NCBI RefSeq assembly: GCF_034262375.1
Contig: NZ_CP139558.1
Span: forward strand, 3,906,001 to 3,970,000
DNA: 64,000 nucleotides
Reading direction: 5' to 3'
Origin: Mucilaginibacter sabulilitoris
GTDB lineage: Bacteria; Bacteroidota; Bacteroidia; Sphingobacteriales; Sphingobacteriaceae
Positions 9,229-18,114 of the stretch are shown piece by piece. How positions within the stretch are numbered: position 1 is the first letter of the stretch; every line of letters starts with the position of its first letter. A model generated the notes under the pieces. That model saw only the letters and a program-made list of their open reading frames with translations. It was not told the DNA's origin and searched no databases. A program made the translations under genes and the position numbers.

Positions 9229-11886
9229 TTACAATTTTGATACTTTATCAAGGCAGCCCTGCAGCACAACTGCAAACTCTTTATCATTTGGTGGTGCAAA
9301 TATGGTGTTATGTTCGCCCGGAATCTCGTAAACATTAACCCCTTTTTTGGCAAACGGCAACCATCCCAGGAATTTAAAATCGGCCATGTAAAAGGTGCGT
9401 TTTTTAGCCCTGAACAGTTCAATAGCTATTGGCAGGGGTGTTAGTATGTAATTGCGCAAAGCTTTTTCGCTGGCCTCGTCAATTTCATTATCATAAGCAA
9501 AAAAGCCTTCCTTTTTCTCTTCCTTGCTTGGTGAAAGTTTCCAGAACAATTTGATGATCTTCCGTTTTAAGATCAGGCTCTTATATTCAATAGTACGTTT
9601 AGGATCGTCGGCAAGCAATACCAGGCTGTAGCCTATCTGTTTTAAAACTAAAGTGGTACTATCAAAAGCTTTCCTGAGGACCGGATTATTTACGGTTGAT
9701 TGTTCGGCATAAGTATCAAACATAGCCAGCATTTTAACCTCTTTGCCGGCAGCCATTAACTGTTTGGCCATTTCGTAAGCAATAATACCACCTAAAGAAT
9801 ATCCCGCAAGGGCATAAGGGCCATCAGGGTTCTTGGCCACAATTTCGGCTATGTAATTTGCGGCAATTTCTTCCATTACATCCAAAGGCTCATCAATACC
9901 ATTAAGCCCTTTAGCCTGCAATCCATAAACGGGCTGGTCTGCATCCATGTTCATGGCAAGGGCATTAAATAACAGTACATTTAAACCGGCACCATGTACA
10001 ATGTATAATGGCATTTTGCTGCCGCTGGGTTTAATAGGCACCAATGACTCCCAGGTTATGGAAGCTGGATCCATTTCGAGTCTTGCCGCCAGTTTTTCTA
10101 CTGTCGAGTGTTCAAACAGGGTGGCTAAAGGTAATCGTTTGCCTGTTTCTTTTTCAAGACGGGCCATAATTTGCACTGCAACCAATGAACGGCCGCCCAG
10201 CTCAAAAAAGTTATCGAATATGCTGATATTCTGTAAACCCATTAGTTCCTGCCAAATGTCGGCAACCAGTTTTTCGGTGGTGGTACGTGGTGCTACAAAT
10301 TCACCACTGCGTTGTATGTGACTGTAATCAGGTTTTGGGAGGGCCTTGCGATCAATTTTCCCGTTAGGGGTGATGGGGATGGTATCCATGATCACAAAAT
10401 CGTCAGGCACCATATATTCAGGCAATACAGCAAGCAGGCCATGCTGCCAGGTGTCAAACTGGGCCCGCAGATCTCCGTCGTTTTTTTGCTCGTGTACAAC
10501 TACGTAAGCCACCAGTCTTGGATTGCCCGGGGTATCCTCCCTTGCAATAACTACGGCTTGTTTTATGTTATCTTCTTTTAAAAGATTTTGTTCAATTTCT
10601 TCCAGTTCAATACGGTAACCACGTACTTTTACCTGGTGGTCGATACGGCCTAGGCAAACTATTTCTCCATCTTCTCTTATCTTACCCAAATCGCCTGTGC
10701 GGTACATTTTACTGCCGGGGATGCCTGAAAATATATCATCAACAAAGCGTTCTGACGATAATTCGGCCCTGTTTAAATACCCAACAGCAACGCCATCGCC
10801 ACCTATGTATATTTCGCCAATAGTACCATCGGTATAATTTTTCAGGGCTTCGTCTAAAATATATATCTGGGTATTGTTAACCGGTTTGCCGATGGTAATA
10901 TCTTCCTCACTGGTTACCTGTTTAACAGTAGAATATATCGTAGTTTCGGTGGGGCCATAAAGGTTCCAGATCTCTCCACATTTTGGGAGCAGTTGTGCCA
11001 CAAGGTCCTTTGGTAAGGCCTCACCGCCGCAAAATACTTTTAAAGGCAGTTTTTCATCCCAACCCGATACCAGCATCATGCGCCAGGTATAGGGGGTTGC
11101 CTGTAATATGGTAACCTGTTCAGCCTTTACCAGATCAACCAGTGCACGTCCGTCTTTCGCGGTAGCAGAATCGGCTAAAAGTAACTGTGCTCCGCTAATG
11201 AGTGGCAGGTAAAGATCAAGACCGGCAATATCAAATGAAATGGTAGTAACAGCCAAAAGCTTATCGGCAGGGGTAATGCCTGGTTCGCGCTGTACGCTTA
11301 ATAAAAAGTTGATGAGGTTATGATGACGAATCTGCACACCTTTTGGTTTACCTGTTGAGCCTGAAGTATAGAGTATATAGGCCAGATCCTGACCTGTTAC
11401 ACCAACCTCGGGTTCCTGTGCCGAATAAATAGGAAACTTATCAAGCGCATCTTCAATTAAAACTTCTTTTGAGTTGGCTATAAAGTGATCGTGGTACTTT
11501 TTTGAAGTAATTAATATTTTGGCCGATGAATCTTCGAGCATAAATTCAATCCTGTCTTTCGGATACTCGGGATCGAGCGGTACATAGGCCGCGCCGGCTT
11601 TCATAATTGCCAGCAGGGATATAACCATTTCCGGCGAACGGTCAAGCGCCAGACCGGCAACATCACCTTTTTCCAAACCCTGTTCAATTAAATATTGAGC
11701 GAGCTTATTGGCAGCATCATTTAAACTTCTGTAGCTGAAAACGCGTTCATGAAATTTTAAAGCTACCTGGTCGGGCGTTTCATGTGCTCTTTGGCTGACA
11801 AAGTGGTGCAGTGCTTTATCCTTCGGATAATCGGCCTGGGTATTGTTTAATGTGCTTATAGCGGCGGTATTTACTGTAGCATCCAT
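9229..11886 (-). CDS. monomodular NRPS, A-T-TE
   Basis: 885 residues with three domains and no condensation domain. Adenylation about 25-520 (TSGSTGKPKG near 178, YGPTETT near 312, TGDL near 399, catalytic K510). Carrier domain with LGGRS, S567. Type I thioesterase about 625-880 (HGAGLN, GYSLGG with S697, GEHN near 855). A-T-TE enzymes such as ralfuranone and atromentin synthetases dimerise aryl-pyruvates, but those lack the aspartate that binds the alpha-amino group. Here SFDIAG keeps D219, so an amino acid is the more likely substrate (inference). It could act in trans, release the product of the hybrid synthetase, or attach an aminoacyl group to the polysaccharide. It sits between glycosyltransferase genes on the same strand. 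Confidence 0.92.
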   Translation of the reverse strand: MDATVNTAAISTLNNTQADYPKDKALHHFVSQRAHETPDQVALKFHERVFSYRSLNDAANKLAQYLIEQGLEKGDVAGLALDRSPEMVISLLAIMKAGAAYVPLDPEYPKDRIEFMLEDSSAKILITSKKYHDHFIANSKEVLIEDALDKFPIYSAQEPEVGVTGQDLAYILYTSGSTGKPKGVQIRHHNLINFLLSVQREPGITPADKLLAVTTISFDIAGLDLYLPLISGAQLLLADSATAKDGRALVDLVKAEQVTILQATPYTWRMMLVSGWDEKLPLKVFCGGEALPKDLVAQLLPKCGEIWNLYGPTETTIYSTVKQVTSEEDITIGKPVNNTQIYILDEALKNYTDGTIGEIYIGGDGVAVGYLNRAELSSERFVDDIFSGIPGSKMYRTGDLGKIREDGEIVCLGRIDHQVKVRGYRIELEEIEQNLLKEDNIKQAVVIAREDTPGNPRLVAYVVVHEQKNDGDLRAQFDTWQHGLLAVLPEYMVPDDFVIMDTIPITPNGKIDRKALPKPDYSHIQRSGEFVAPRTTTEKLVADIWQELMGLQNISIFDNFFELGGRSLVAVQIMARLEKETGKRLPLATLFEHSTVEKLAARLEMDPASITWESLVPIKPSGSKMPLYIVHGAGLNVLLFNALAMNMDADQPVYGLQAKGLNGIDEPLDVMEEIAANYIAEIVAKNPDGPYALAGYSLGGIIAYEMAKQLMAAGKEVKMLAMFDTYAEQSTVNNPVLRKAFDSTTLVLKQIGYSLVLLADDPKRTIEYKSLILKRKIIKLFWKLSPSKEEKKEGFFAYDNEIDEASEKALRNYILTPLPIAIELFRAKKRTFYMADFKFLGWLPFAKKGVNVYEIPGEHNTIFAPPNDKEFAVVLQGCLDKVSKL

Positions 11887-11975
11887 CGTGGGGTATTGCT
11901 TTGTTTATCTAAGTAAGTAGTAACGGATTATTACCTGGTATTTATCATTATTTTTTGCCGAAGATTTAGTGCAGC

Positions 11976-13163
11976 TTACGCAGCAGTATGATCGTGTGGC
12001 GTATGTATGAATTTTTTATTTGCACCTTTTAGTTTAAATAACAATAACAGCATAGTAAAAAATATAAGCGGCAGTTTAAGTGCAGCGCTAAGTAATTTTC
12101 CGTTAAAGAACTCTCCCGGTATAGCAACAACAATACCAACGTAACAGCAGATGGTAGCTATAAGCCAAAGATGCCAGTGAGGGCCAATGCCGGGTAGTAA
12201 AAACGAGATGAGCAGCATAAAAGGCATAAGCCCGAGCATGAGCACGCGCGGCAGTATGGACATTTGATATATCTCATTGAAATAATCAAAATTACCGTGC
12301 ATAAAGAGCTCGCCAAATCCACTGCTTCCGTACTTGCGCAGCAGGTTGAATTGTGCCGAAAGCCATCTTTTGCGTTGCTTTTTGAATACCTCCGGGTTGC
12401 TTACTTTTTCATCATAAATGAATGCTTTTTCGGCATAGGCAACACTGATTTTTTTCCGGGTGAGGATCAATCCCATCTCTTTATCAAAGCCGCCAACCGC
12501 GTCAATTTTCGACATGGTTTCTTTAAACAAATTGTATTCTAACGCCATACCCGAACCTATTATGGCTGCAGAAAGATTAAATACCCGTTGTGACTTCCTG
12601 AAAATGTGATTGTTAACTTCTTCACTGATGGCATCAAGCACCGCTACTGAAGTGTTGGTGTTTAAAGCAACCCGATGGCCCTGTATCACTTTTTCGCCGG
12701 CTTTTAAATAATTATTTATTTGATATAAATAATCGGGAGCGGCTATGTTATCAATATCAAAAACTATGGCTGCATCAAAGCCTTCGGCAGTGTTTTCAAT
12801 GGCTTTATTCAAAGCTTTTGATTTGGTGCTGTTCTCAAAAAAAACTTCCAAAACCTGCAAAGGCATCTGCTTTAATTTTTCGATGGTTTCGGGTTTAAGT
12901 GAGTCGGCAATAATGCAAATGTGGAACAGCTCTTTTGGATAATCAATAGTTAAGGCGCTTGCGGCAGAGTTTAATAAAATCTCATCTTCCTTGTATGCAC
13001 ATATATAAATTACAAAACGACTTAACGAAGAAGCAACAGGAGGTTGCTTAATGGGAATTAATTTCCCCGCGAGTGAGAAAATAAATAGATAGATGCAATA
13101 TATACCCAGATATATAAAAATTACATCCATCACAATTGTTGCTATTAATCTTACGATATCCAT
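11976..13163 (-). CDS. membrane GT2 glycosyltransferase with QRKRW motif
   Basis: 395 residues: an N-terminal membrane helix, a GT-A domain, then hydrophobic segments at about 315-375. Motifs are ICAYKED, IIADS, VFDIDN (the D-x-D-like site), a central aspartate in GGFDKEMG and QRKRW, the Q-x-x-R-W signature of processive synthases of the cellulose/hyaluronan/chitin type. That makes it the best candidate in the cluster for a polymerising transferase, although single-addition members also carry the motif. It lies 89 bp upstream of the A-T-TE gene and 42 bp after the GT4-like gene on the same strand. The sugar is not predictable. Confidence 0.87.
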   Translation of the reverse strand: MDIVRLIATIVMDVIFIYLGIYCIYLFIFSLAGKLIPIKQPPVASSLSRFVIYICAYKEDEILLNSAASALTIDYPKELFHICIIADSLKPETIEKLKQMPLQVLEVFFENSTKSKALNKAIENTAEGFDAAIVFDIDNIAAPDYLYQINNYLKAGEKVIQGHRVALNTNTSVAVLDAISEEVNNHIFRKSQRVFNLSAAIIGSGMALEYNLFKETMSKIDAVGGFDKEMGLILTRKKISVAYAEKAFIYDEKVSNPEVFKKQRKRWLSAQFNLLRKYGSSGFGELFMHGNFDYFNEIYQMSILPRVLMLGLMPFMLLISFLLPGIGPHWHLWLIATICCYVGIVVAIPGEFFNGKLLSAALKLPLIFFTMLLLLFKLKGANKKFIHTPHDHTAA

Positions 13164-13205
13164 GTATATGTGCTTGGGGGCTTGTTAATCCTTTATACTA
13201 TAAAT

Positions 13206-14423
13206 TCAATTATTTAGTTTACTTTCTAAATTTAATGCCAGTAAGTTTTTTATTTCTTTAATGCGGTGTTCCCAGGTGTTTTCGGCAGCTACCGAAAGCC
13301 TCTTTTGTTGCAGAGTTGGCGAGTCGTTTAATGATTTGTTAATTGCAGCGGTAAACTCAGTGGCGTTGGCGCAATACGTTACGGTATCGCCGGTAAAATC
13401 ATTCAAATCTGTATTAAAATCGGTTGATACCACCGGCCTGCCCGACCCGAGATATTCAAATAATTTTAAAGGAAATATTGCGTTGCTTACCTCATCTTTT
13501 TTAAACGGGATAATGGCTACATCAAAGCCTTTTAATACTGACGGCATTTGATTGTATGGTACAGCGCCCTTTAAAAATATATTGGGCTCTTTAAACGCAA
13601 CGTGCTCTACATAATCAATATCAATTGGGCCTATAAAAGCGAAATTTTTATCAGGGTTTTGCTGTAATACTTTTATCAGCAAATCGTAATCTATCCGGCG
13701 TTCAATGTTTCCGAAGTATCCAATAACGGGCTTTTTGATGTCCGATAAAACATCGGCTACAGGTAGCATAGGGTCCAGGGCCTTTTGGCTATGGGCTATG
13801 TTTGCCGCGTTTGGAATGAAGAATGTATTACTGTTAAGTTTTTTCTTACTATCCCGTAATTGTTTGCTGGTACAAATTACCAGGTCAACGCTTTTTACCA
13901 CAATATCCTCAGAGATTAAACCATGTTTGATCTGGTATTCCTCAACCAGCGGATCAACGCAGTGATAAACTGTTAATACAGGTTTTATCAGCCGGTGAAA
14001 GTTGGGGTAGGTGTAATTGTAGGAATTGATATAGATGTAATCCTGTATGTTTAGGCTTTTGATTACCTTTTTTAACCTCTTAACAACAATCTTTTCATTG
14101 AATTTTACGGCGGCACGGTATAAAGGCCCTTCGGGTAACATGTTGATAGAAGGTACCGGCGGCGAAATAATGATTTTAAGATTAGGTATCTCCGTTTGTA
14201 TACAGCTATTGCCCGGTGAAAAAAAATGCGGTTTACGTACCCTGTATTCTGGTGTATCTTTAAATTTGATATAGTCCTTCCAGGTAAATGGCCTGTCTAC
14301 ATAATACACTTGGTTATCCTTAGCCAGATGTTTGGCCATGGTGTAGTTGGTCGACTCCAGGCGGCCGTCAAACTGCATTTGAGAAAATATAATGATATGC
14401 TTGTTTTTAAGCTCCATGTTCAT
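13206..14423 (-). CDS. GT4-like glycosyltransferase, TuaH-like
   Basis: 405 residues, soluble GT-B fold. The C-terminal donor domain shows IGYFGNIERRIDYDL, NFAFIGP, GAVPYNQMP and the family signature PLKLFEYLGSGRPVVS, in which the glutamate contacts the nucleotide sugar. The N-terminal half (IFSQMQFDGRLEST, YVDRPF) resembles TuaH and related teichuronic/exopolysaccharide transferases. The start overlaps the end of the flippase gene by 17 bp; a second ATG at 14417 is possible. It probably adds one sugar to the lipid-linked repeat unit at the cytoplasmic face of the membrane. Confidence 0.86.
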   Translation of the reverse strand: MNMELKNKHIIIFSQMQFDGRLESTNYTMAKHLAKDNQVYYVDRPFTWKDYIKFKDTPEYRVRKPHFFSPGNSCIQTEIPNLKIIISPPVPSINMLPEGPLYRAAVKFNEKIVVKRLKKVIKSLNIQDYIYINSYNYTYPNFHRLIKPVLTVYHCVDPLVEEYQIKHGLISEDIVVKSVDLVICTSKQLRDSKKKLNSNTFFIPNAANIAHSQKALDPMLPVADVLSDIKKPVIGYFGNIERRIDYDLLIKVLQQNPDKNFAFIGPIDIDYVEHVAFKEPNIFLKGAVPYNQMPSVLKGFDVAIIPFKKDEVSNAIFPLKLFEYLGSGRPVVSTDFNTDLNDFTGDTVTYCANATEFTAAINKSLNDSPTLQQKRLSVAAENTWEHRIKEIKNLLALNLESKLNN

Positions 14424-15765
14424 TTCGCTCCAGTTCTTTTTTCCTGATCTTTTGATAGAGCATGCCTATCAGTTCCATCAATTCGATATAACCTAATTTG
14501 AATATATCGCCCATTTTAAATTGTAAATGTTTTTTGAGCGCCCAGTAACCAAATATCGCTCCTGAAAAAAAAGTGAAGATCGATGCTATAGCCACGCCGT
14601 ATAAGCTGTGGAAGATAAATATCCCTGCAAAATCGCCGGTTACATTTACGGCCAGCATAATAAAAACCTTAATCATATTAAGGTGCGGCTTGTTGATGAT
14701 GTCGAGGGTTATTCCAAAAAACCTGTCGATAGGTAGCAGCATTACAAAGCACATGAATATGCGGAAGATATTTCCGGCATCAGAGTGCTTGTACTGCCCA
14801 CCGAAAAGCAGGCCAATAATTATATCTGCAAGGATAAATGATACTATGGCCACTGGTATTAATGCCATAGTAAGCATACCCGAGTATTTTTTCATGATAT
14901 AGGATACATATTTTTTGTCTTCGCGATGCACAGCTGCCGACATCACCGGTAACGCTGTCGCTATAAAGGCCCTCAACGGTATTTCAAATATCTCCATTAA
15001 CCTTTGAGGGATGTAGTAAACGGCCAGCAGTTCCGAGGGGAACATCATTTTGATAATGAACGTATCAGAGCTGCGTAATAAGTATGAGCTTATAGAGGTA
15101 CCTACGCTGTATTTACCAAAATGCGCAAGCTCTTTAACCGATGCCCAGCTTTTGCTGCTAATGGTTTTTACTTTGGCCCAGCCCACCGATGATGTAATAA
15201 TGCTGCTGATAACATTATTTAAAAGATAACAGTAAATGGTATTTTGGAAATTTACGCGGTGGAAAATAATAAGCAGCATTATTAATATAAAGAACCCGCC
15301 CTGGTTAATAAGCTGTACCATGAACAATTTGTCAAAACGTTCTTCAGCCTGTAAAATCCAGCCTGCTATGGCAGTAGGGAGGGTGCTGATAAAAATTACA
15401 CTGAACCACTTTATGATAATAACCATATTGGGATTGGTTCCGAAGTAGAAGAGATACAATAATAAATTCCCCACCCCGAAGCAGGCTACTATGATAAACC
15501 CAAGATACCAGGCAGAACCCGCAATATTGTTAGCGCGTTGGGCACTTGTGCCTGCATAGTATTTAATGAGCGATGTTTGCAGAAACCCGGTCCTGAAGGT
15601 ATCGGCCAGTGTAAATACAACAAGGAAAAAAATATAATCGCCAAAGTCGGATTTAGCGAGATAACGTGCCATTAACGACAGTATAGCCATGCCTAATACC
15701 GGCATAATGGCGTTACTTGCTAAGGAAAGAGTATGTTTATTAATGACTTTTTTAAGAAACCCCAT
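14407..15765 (-). CDS. Wzx-like polysaccharide flippase
   Basis: About 452 residues, hydrophobic throughout, with 12 to 14 predicted membrane segments and the overall look of the MATE/Wzx polysaccharide exporter family (early segment LASNAIMPVLGMAILSLMAR, then FGDYIFFLV). It should flip the undecaprenyl-linked repeat unit across the inner membrane. The ATG at 15765 (MGFLKKV) was chosen because the longer in-frame ATG at 15840 would run 65 bp into the acyltransferase gene, whereas 15765 leaves a normal 10-bp gap. Together with the O-antigen polymerase-like protein and the Wzc-like protein it makes a Wzx/Wzy-type pathway likely. Confidence 0.87.
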   Translation of the reverse strand: MGFLKKVINKHTLSLASNAIMPVLGMAILSLMARYLAKSDFGDYIFFLVVFTLADTFRTGFLQTSLIKYYAGTSAQRANNIAGSAWYLGFIIVACFGVGNLLLYLFYFGTNPNMVIIIKWFSVIFISTLPTAIAGWILQAEERFDKLFMVQLINQGGFFILIMLLIIFHRVNFQNTIYCYLLNNVISSIITSSVGWAKVKTISSKSWASVKELAHFGKYSVGTSISSYLLRSSDTFIIKMMFPSELLAVYYIPQRLMEIFEIPLRAFIATALPVMSAAVHREDKKYVSYIMKKYSGMLTMALIPVAIVSFILADIIIGLLFGGQYKHSDAGNIFRIFMCFVMLLPIDRFFGITLDIINKPHLNMIKVFIMLAVNVTGDFAGIFIFHSLYGVAIASIFTFFSGAIFGYWALKKHLQFKMGDIFKLGYIELMELIGMLYQKIRKKELERNEHGA

Positions 15766-15775
15766 GTGTTGTTTG

Positions 15776-16390
15776 TTACGCTTTTTCCCAGCTATTTGTT
15801 GTGAAATTGTACCTCTTGATAACCCTGGCCGGGTTACCAACCGCTACAGCATAATCAGGAATGCTTTTTGTAACCACACTGCCTGCGCCAATGATGGAAT
15901 GTTTACCAATAGTAACACCAGCGGTAACCACGCTATTAGCGCCTATCCAAACATTATCAGCAATGGTGATTTGTTTTGTAGTTACTTTTTGCATCCGAGG
16001 AGGTGTACTAATATCTTCATATGCATGGTTAAGACCGGATAAAACAATATTCTGCGCCAGCATTACATAATTTCCTAAAGTTACGGGGCCAATGATCACA
16101 TTACCGATGCCAATGCCGCAATTATTACCTATCATAACGTCACCAACACCGTTGTTTATGGTAGCTAAATCTTCAATGATGCTGTTATTGCCTAATGAAA
16201 ATTTATTAAAGGGAAATACGTCCATGCGTGCCTTAAAGCGAACAACCGACTTTTTGCCACGCTGATGAAAAAACGGATTAATAAACCAGCGGGTCCATAA
16301 CCTTGGTTTAGCTTCGCCGCTTCGTACCAGTAACCAGTGTACAAAGCTTTTTAGCCTGGGGTTTGATTTTATGGTTGATACAAATGCCAT
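15776..16390 (-). CDS. hexapeptide-repeat sugar O-acyltransferase
   Basis: 204 residues of a left-handed beta-helix acyltransferase of the WcaF/maltose O-acetyltransferase type. Hexapeptide repeats run from about residue 65 to 185 (for example IGNNCGIGIGNVIIG, VWIGANSVVTAGVTIG, IGAGSVVT), and NHAYED near the centre supplies the likely catalytic histidine. It would acetylate (less likely succinylate) a sugar of the polysaccharide using acyl-CoA. It is four bases from the upstream polymerase-like gene and ten from the flippase, so it is firmly inside the operon. Confidence 0.9.
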   Translation of the reverse strand: MAFVSTIKSNPRLKSFVHWLLVRSGEAKPRLWTRWFINPFFHQRGKKSVVRFKARMDVFPFNKFSLGNNSIIEDLATINNGVGDVMIGNNCGIGIGNVIIGPVTLGNYVMLAQNIVLSGLNHAYEDISTPPRMQKVTTKQITIADNVWIGANSVVTAGVTIGKHSIIGAGSVVTKSIPDYAVAVGNPARVIKRYNFTTNSWEKA

Positions 16391-16394
16391 TAGT

Positions 16395-17915
16395 TTAGTT
16401 CCATTTTAATTTAATACGTTCTTGTTTGGGTATTTGGGTATGTACTTTTTGCTGTTCTTCATTATCAAGTCTTTTACATACAACTAAAATGGCAATGGCC
16501 AGGTAAAACAAAATGTTCGACGGGTATTGTATAAGGGCCTGTTGCGGAAAATTGCCCACATTGAGCGCAAATATGATAAGTATCATGGCCATGCAGTAAA
16601 TTTTTAGCTCAGGGTTTTTGATGGTGTAAAAGAAATTAATGCCGTTATAAAGCACAGTAAAAATCAGGGTGCAAAACAGTATTAAACCCACCCAGCCCAT
16701 TTCAACTGCCACACGTACATAACCACTATCTGGCGGGAATTTGGCAAGCATGGAGTTTGGGGCGAACCGTCGCCCCCAAATACCAACTGACCCCAGACCA
16801 CCTCCAATTGGATGTGCCAGAATGTAGGGTTTTATACGCTTCTGATTTTCGGCCCTTACATTATATGATGGATCGTTAGACGGCCTGAAAGCTGATTGAA
16901 ACCTTTTAATAAGTGGATTGGAGGTAGGGACAACGATCAAAGCTACCAGCATGAAGCCCGCGATTAAAGCAAATATCAGCACCTTTTTATTGAAATTTAA
17001 AACAGCCATCATCAATAAAGCAGCCGGTGCCAGCACATATGCAGCCCTGGTACCCGAGTAAAGCATTACAAATAAATAGAAGGCGGCCAAACAGCCCAGG
17101 ATGATCTTTTTGCGTAAACTTAAATTAGTCATGATCAATGAAATGCACAGCAAGCTTGCCATTACCATGTTGTAAGAAAACGTAACCGGATCTGAGAATA
17201 TAGCAAACTTGCGCATGTGCCCCTCTATAAAAAGCAGGCTTACGCGCAAAGGATCTGCAAACAGATATCTTTTTTCAAAGCCAAAAAAACCAAAATTTTC
17301 CTGCTGAAAGGCAGATATGGCGGCAACGGTTGCCAGCGCGAGCCAAAGCTTAAACAGGAATTTAATAAAGCTTACCGACCTGATATGAAAAACAAAAACA
17401 AAGTACATCAGCATGATAAAGCCTACAGTACGCACCGTGTACACCCAGGCCAGCATTGATGGCGCGACCGGATTAAGTACCTCGAATAAATTATATGCCA
17501 GCCATAAAATGATAACATAACTTATGGGATTTTTAAAATAGGTCCAGTCCTGCTCCTTCCTTTGTTTAATAAAAAAACCTAATATGAGCAGATAGGTAAT
17601 AGCATCAAGCAATGTACCTATAGGTACTTCATCGGGTAAAAACTCCGACACATAATTAATAAAGAAGGAAGCCAGGATCAATACTGTTATCCCAAATTTC
17701 GGATACATCACGGTTGCCAGCACCACCGGTAAACCAACAATCAATGCTAAAATGCCTACGGCGCCAATGATACCGAGTTTATAAACAACAAAACTTGAGA
17801 AAAACGAGAATACCAGCAAACAAAAAGGTACCCACGGATTGGAGAACTTTTGATCAATTAATTTGTCCCAAAAACTCATCTTGATTCTACTATTACCGGT
17901 TTGATCATTCTGCAT
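16395..17915 (-). CDS. O-antigen polymerase/ligase family membrane protein
   Basis: 506 residues with about eleven membrane segments. A large periplasmic loop after about residue 330 contains RPSNDPSYNVRAENQKR and HPIGGGLGSVG, the kind of loop that defines the Wzy_C/O-antigen ligase domain. In this context it is more likely the Wzy-type polymerase that joins repeat units in the periplasm than a lipid A ligase, but the two cannot be separated by sequence reading alone. The start is ATG at 17915, 18 bp after the small membrane peptide gene. Confidence 0.86.
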   Translation of the reverse strand: MQNDQTGNSRIKMSFWDKLIDQKFSNPWVPFCLLVFSFFSSFVVYKLGIIGAVGILALIVGLPVVLATVMYPKFGITVLILASFFINYVSEFLPDEVPIGTLLDAITYLLILGFFIKQRKEQDWTYFKNPISYVIILWLAYNLFEVLNPVAPSMLAWVYTVRTVGFIMLMYFVFVFHIRSVSFIKFLFKLWLALATVAAISAFQQENFGFFGFEKRYLFADPLRVSLLFIEGHMRKFAIFSDPVTFSYNMVMASLLCISLIMTNLSLRKKIILGCLAAFYLFVMLYSGTRAAYVLAPAALLMMAVLNFNKKVLIFALIAGFMLVALIVVPTSNPLIKRFQSAFRPSNDPSYNVRAENQKRIKPYILAHPIGGGLGSVGIWGRRFAPNSMLAKFPPDSGYVRVAVEMGWVGLILFCTLIFTVLYNGINFFYTIKNPELKIYCMAMILIIFALNVGNFPQQALIQYPSNILFYLAIAILVVCKRLDNEEQQKVHTQIPKQERIKLKWN

Positions 17916-17933
17916 GTAGTACGCGCTGTATGA

Positions 17934-18068
17934 TTAGAGGAATAATATTTTTATCACCCAAACAAAAACACCGCAAAACGCCAGTGCTATTGCCACCTTT
18001 CGCGATCTTTTTTGAAGAACGCTTAGTTCATGATATGTATCCTGTTGTTTTTCGGGCTCTATTCTCAT
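17934..18068 (-). CDS. 44-residue single-pass membrane peptide
   Basis: A small open reading frame with an ATG at 18068-18066 and TAA at 17936-17934. It fits exactly between the Wzc-like gene (46 bp upstream) and the polymerase-like gene (18 bp downstream) on the same strand. The product has a charged N-terminal half (EPEKQQDTYHEL), a basic patch KRSRK and one hydrophobic helix from about residue 25 to 44, so it is predicted to sit in the inner membrane with its N-terminus inside. No family was recognised. Position suggests an accessory subunit of the polymerase or co-polymerase. Coding is supported by spacing and composition only. Confidence 0.6.
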   Translation of the reverse strand: MRIEPEKQQDTYHELSVLQKRSRKVAIALAFCGVFVWVIKILFL

Positions 18069-18114
18069 AACAGTAATATTTTAGCAATAACCGGTGTAGT
18101 ACAGGTTGTTGCTT

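Noticed and set aside
9229..11886. Ralfuranone/atromentin-type assignment
   Set aside because: The amino-binding aspartate is present, which argues against an alpha-keto acid substrate.
15766..15840. Longer start of the flippase gene
   Set aside because: It would read through the acyltransferase end, and the extra residues are not hydrophobic or conserved-looking; ATG 15765 gives a normal gap.
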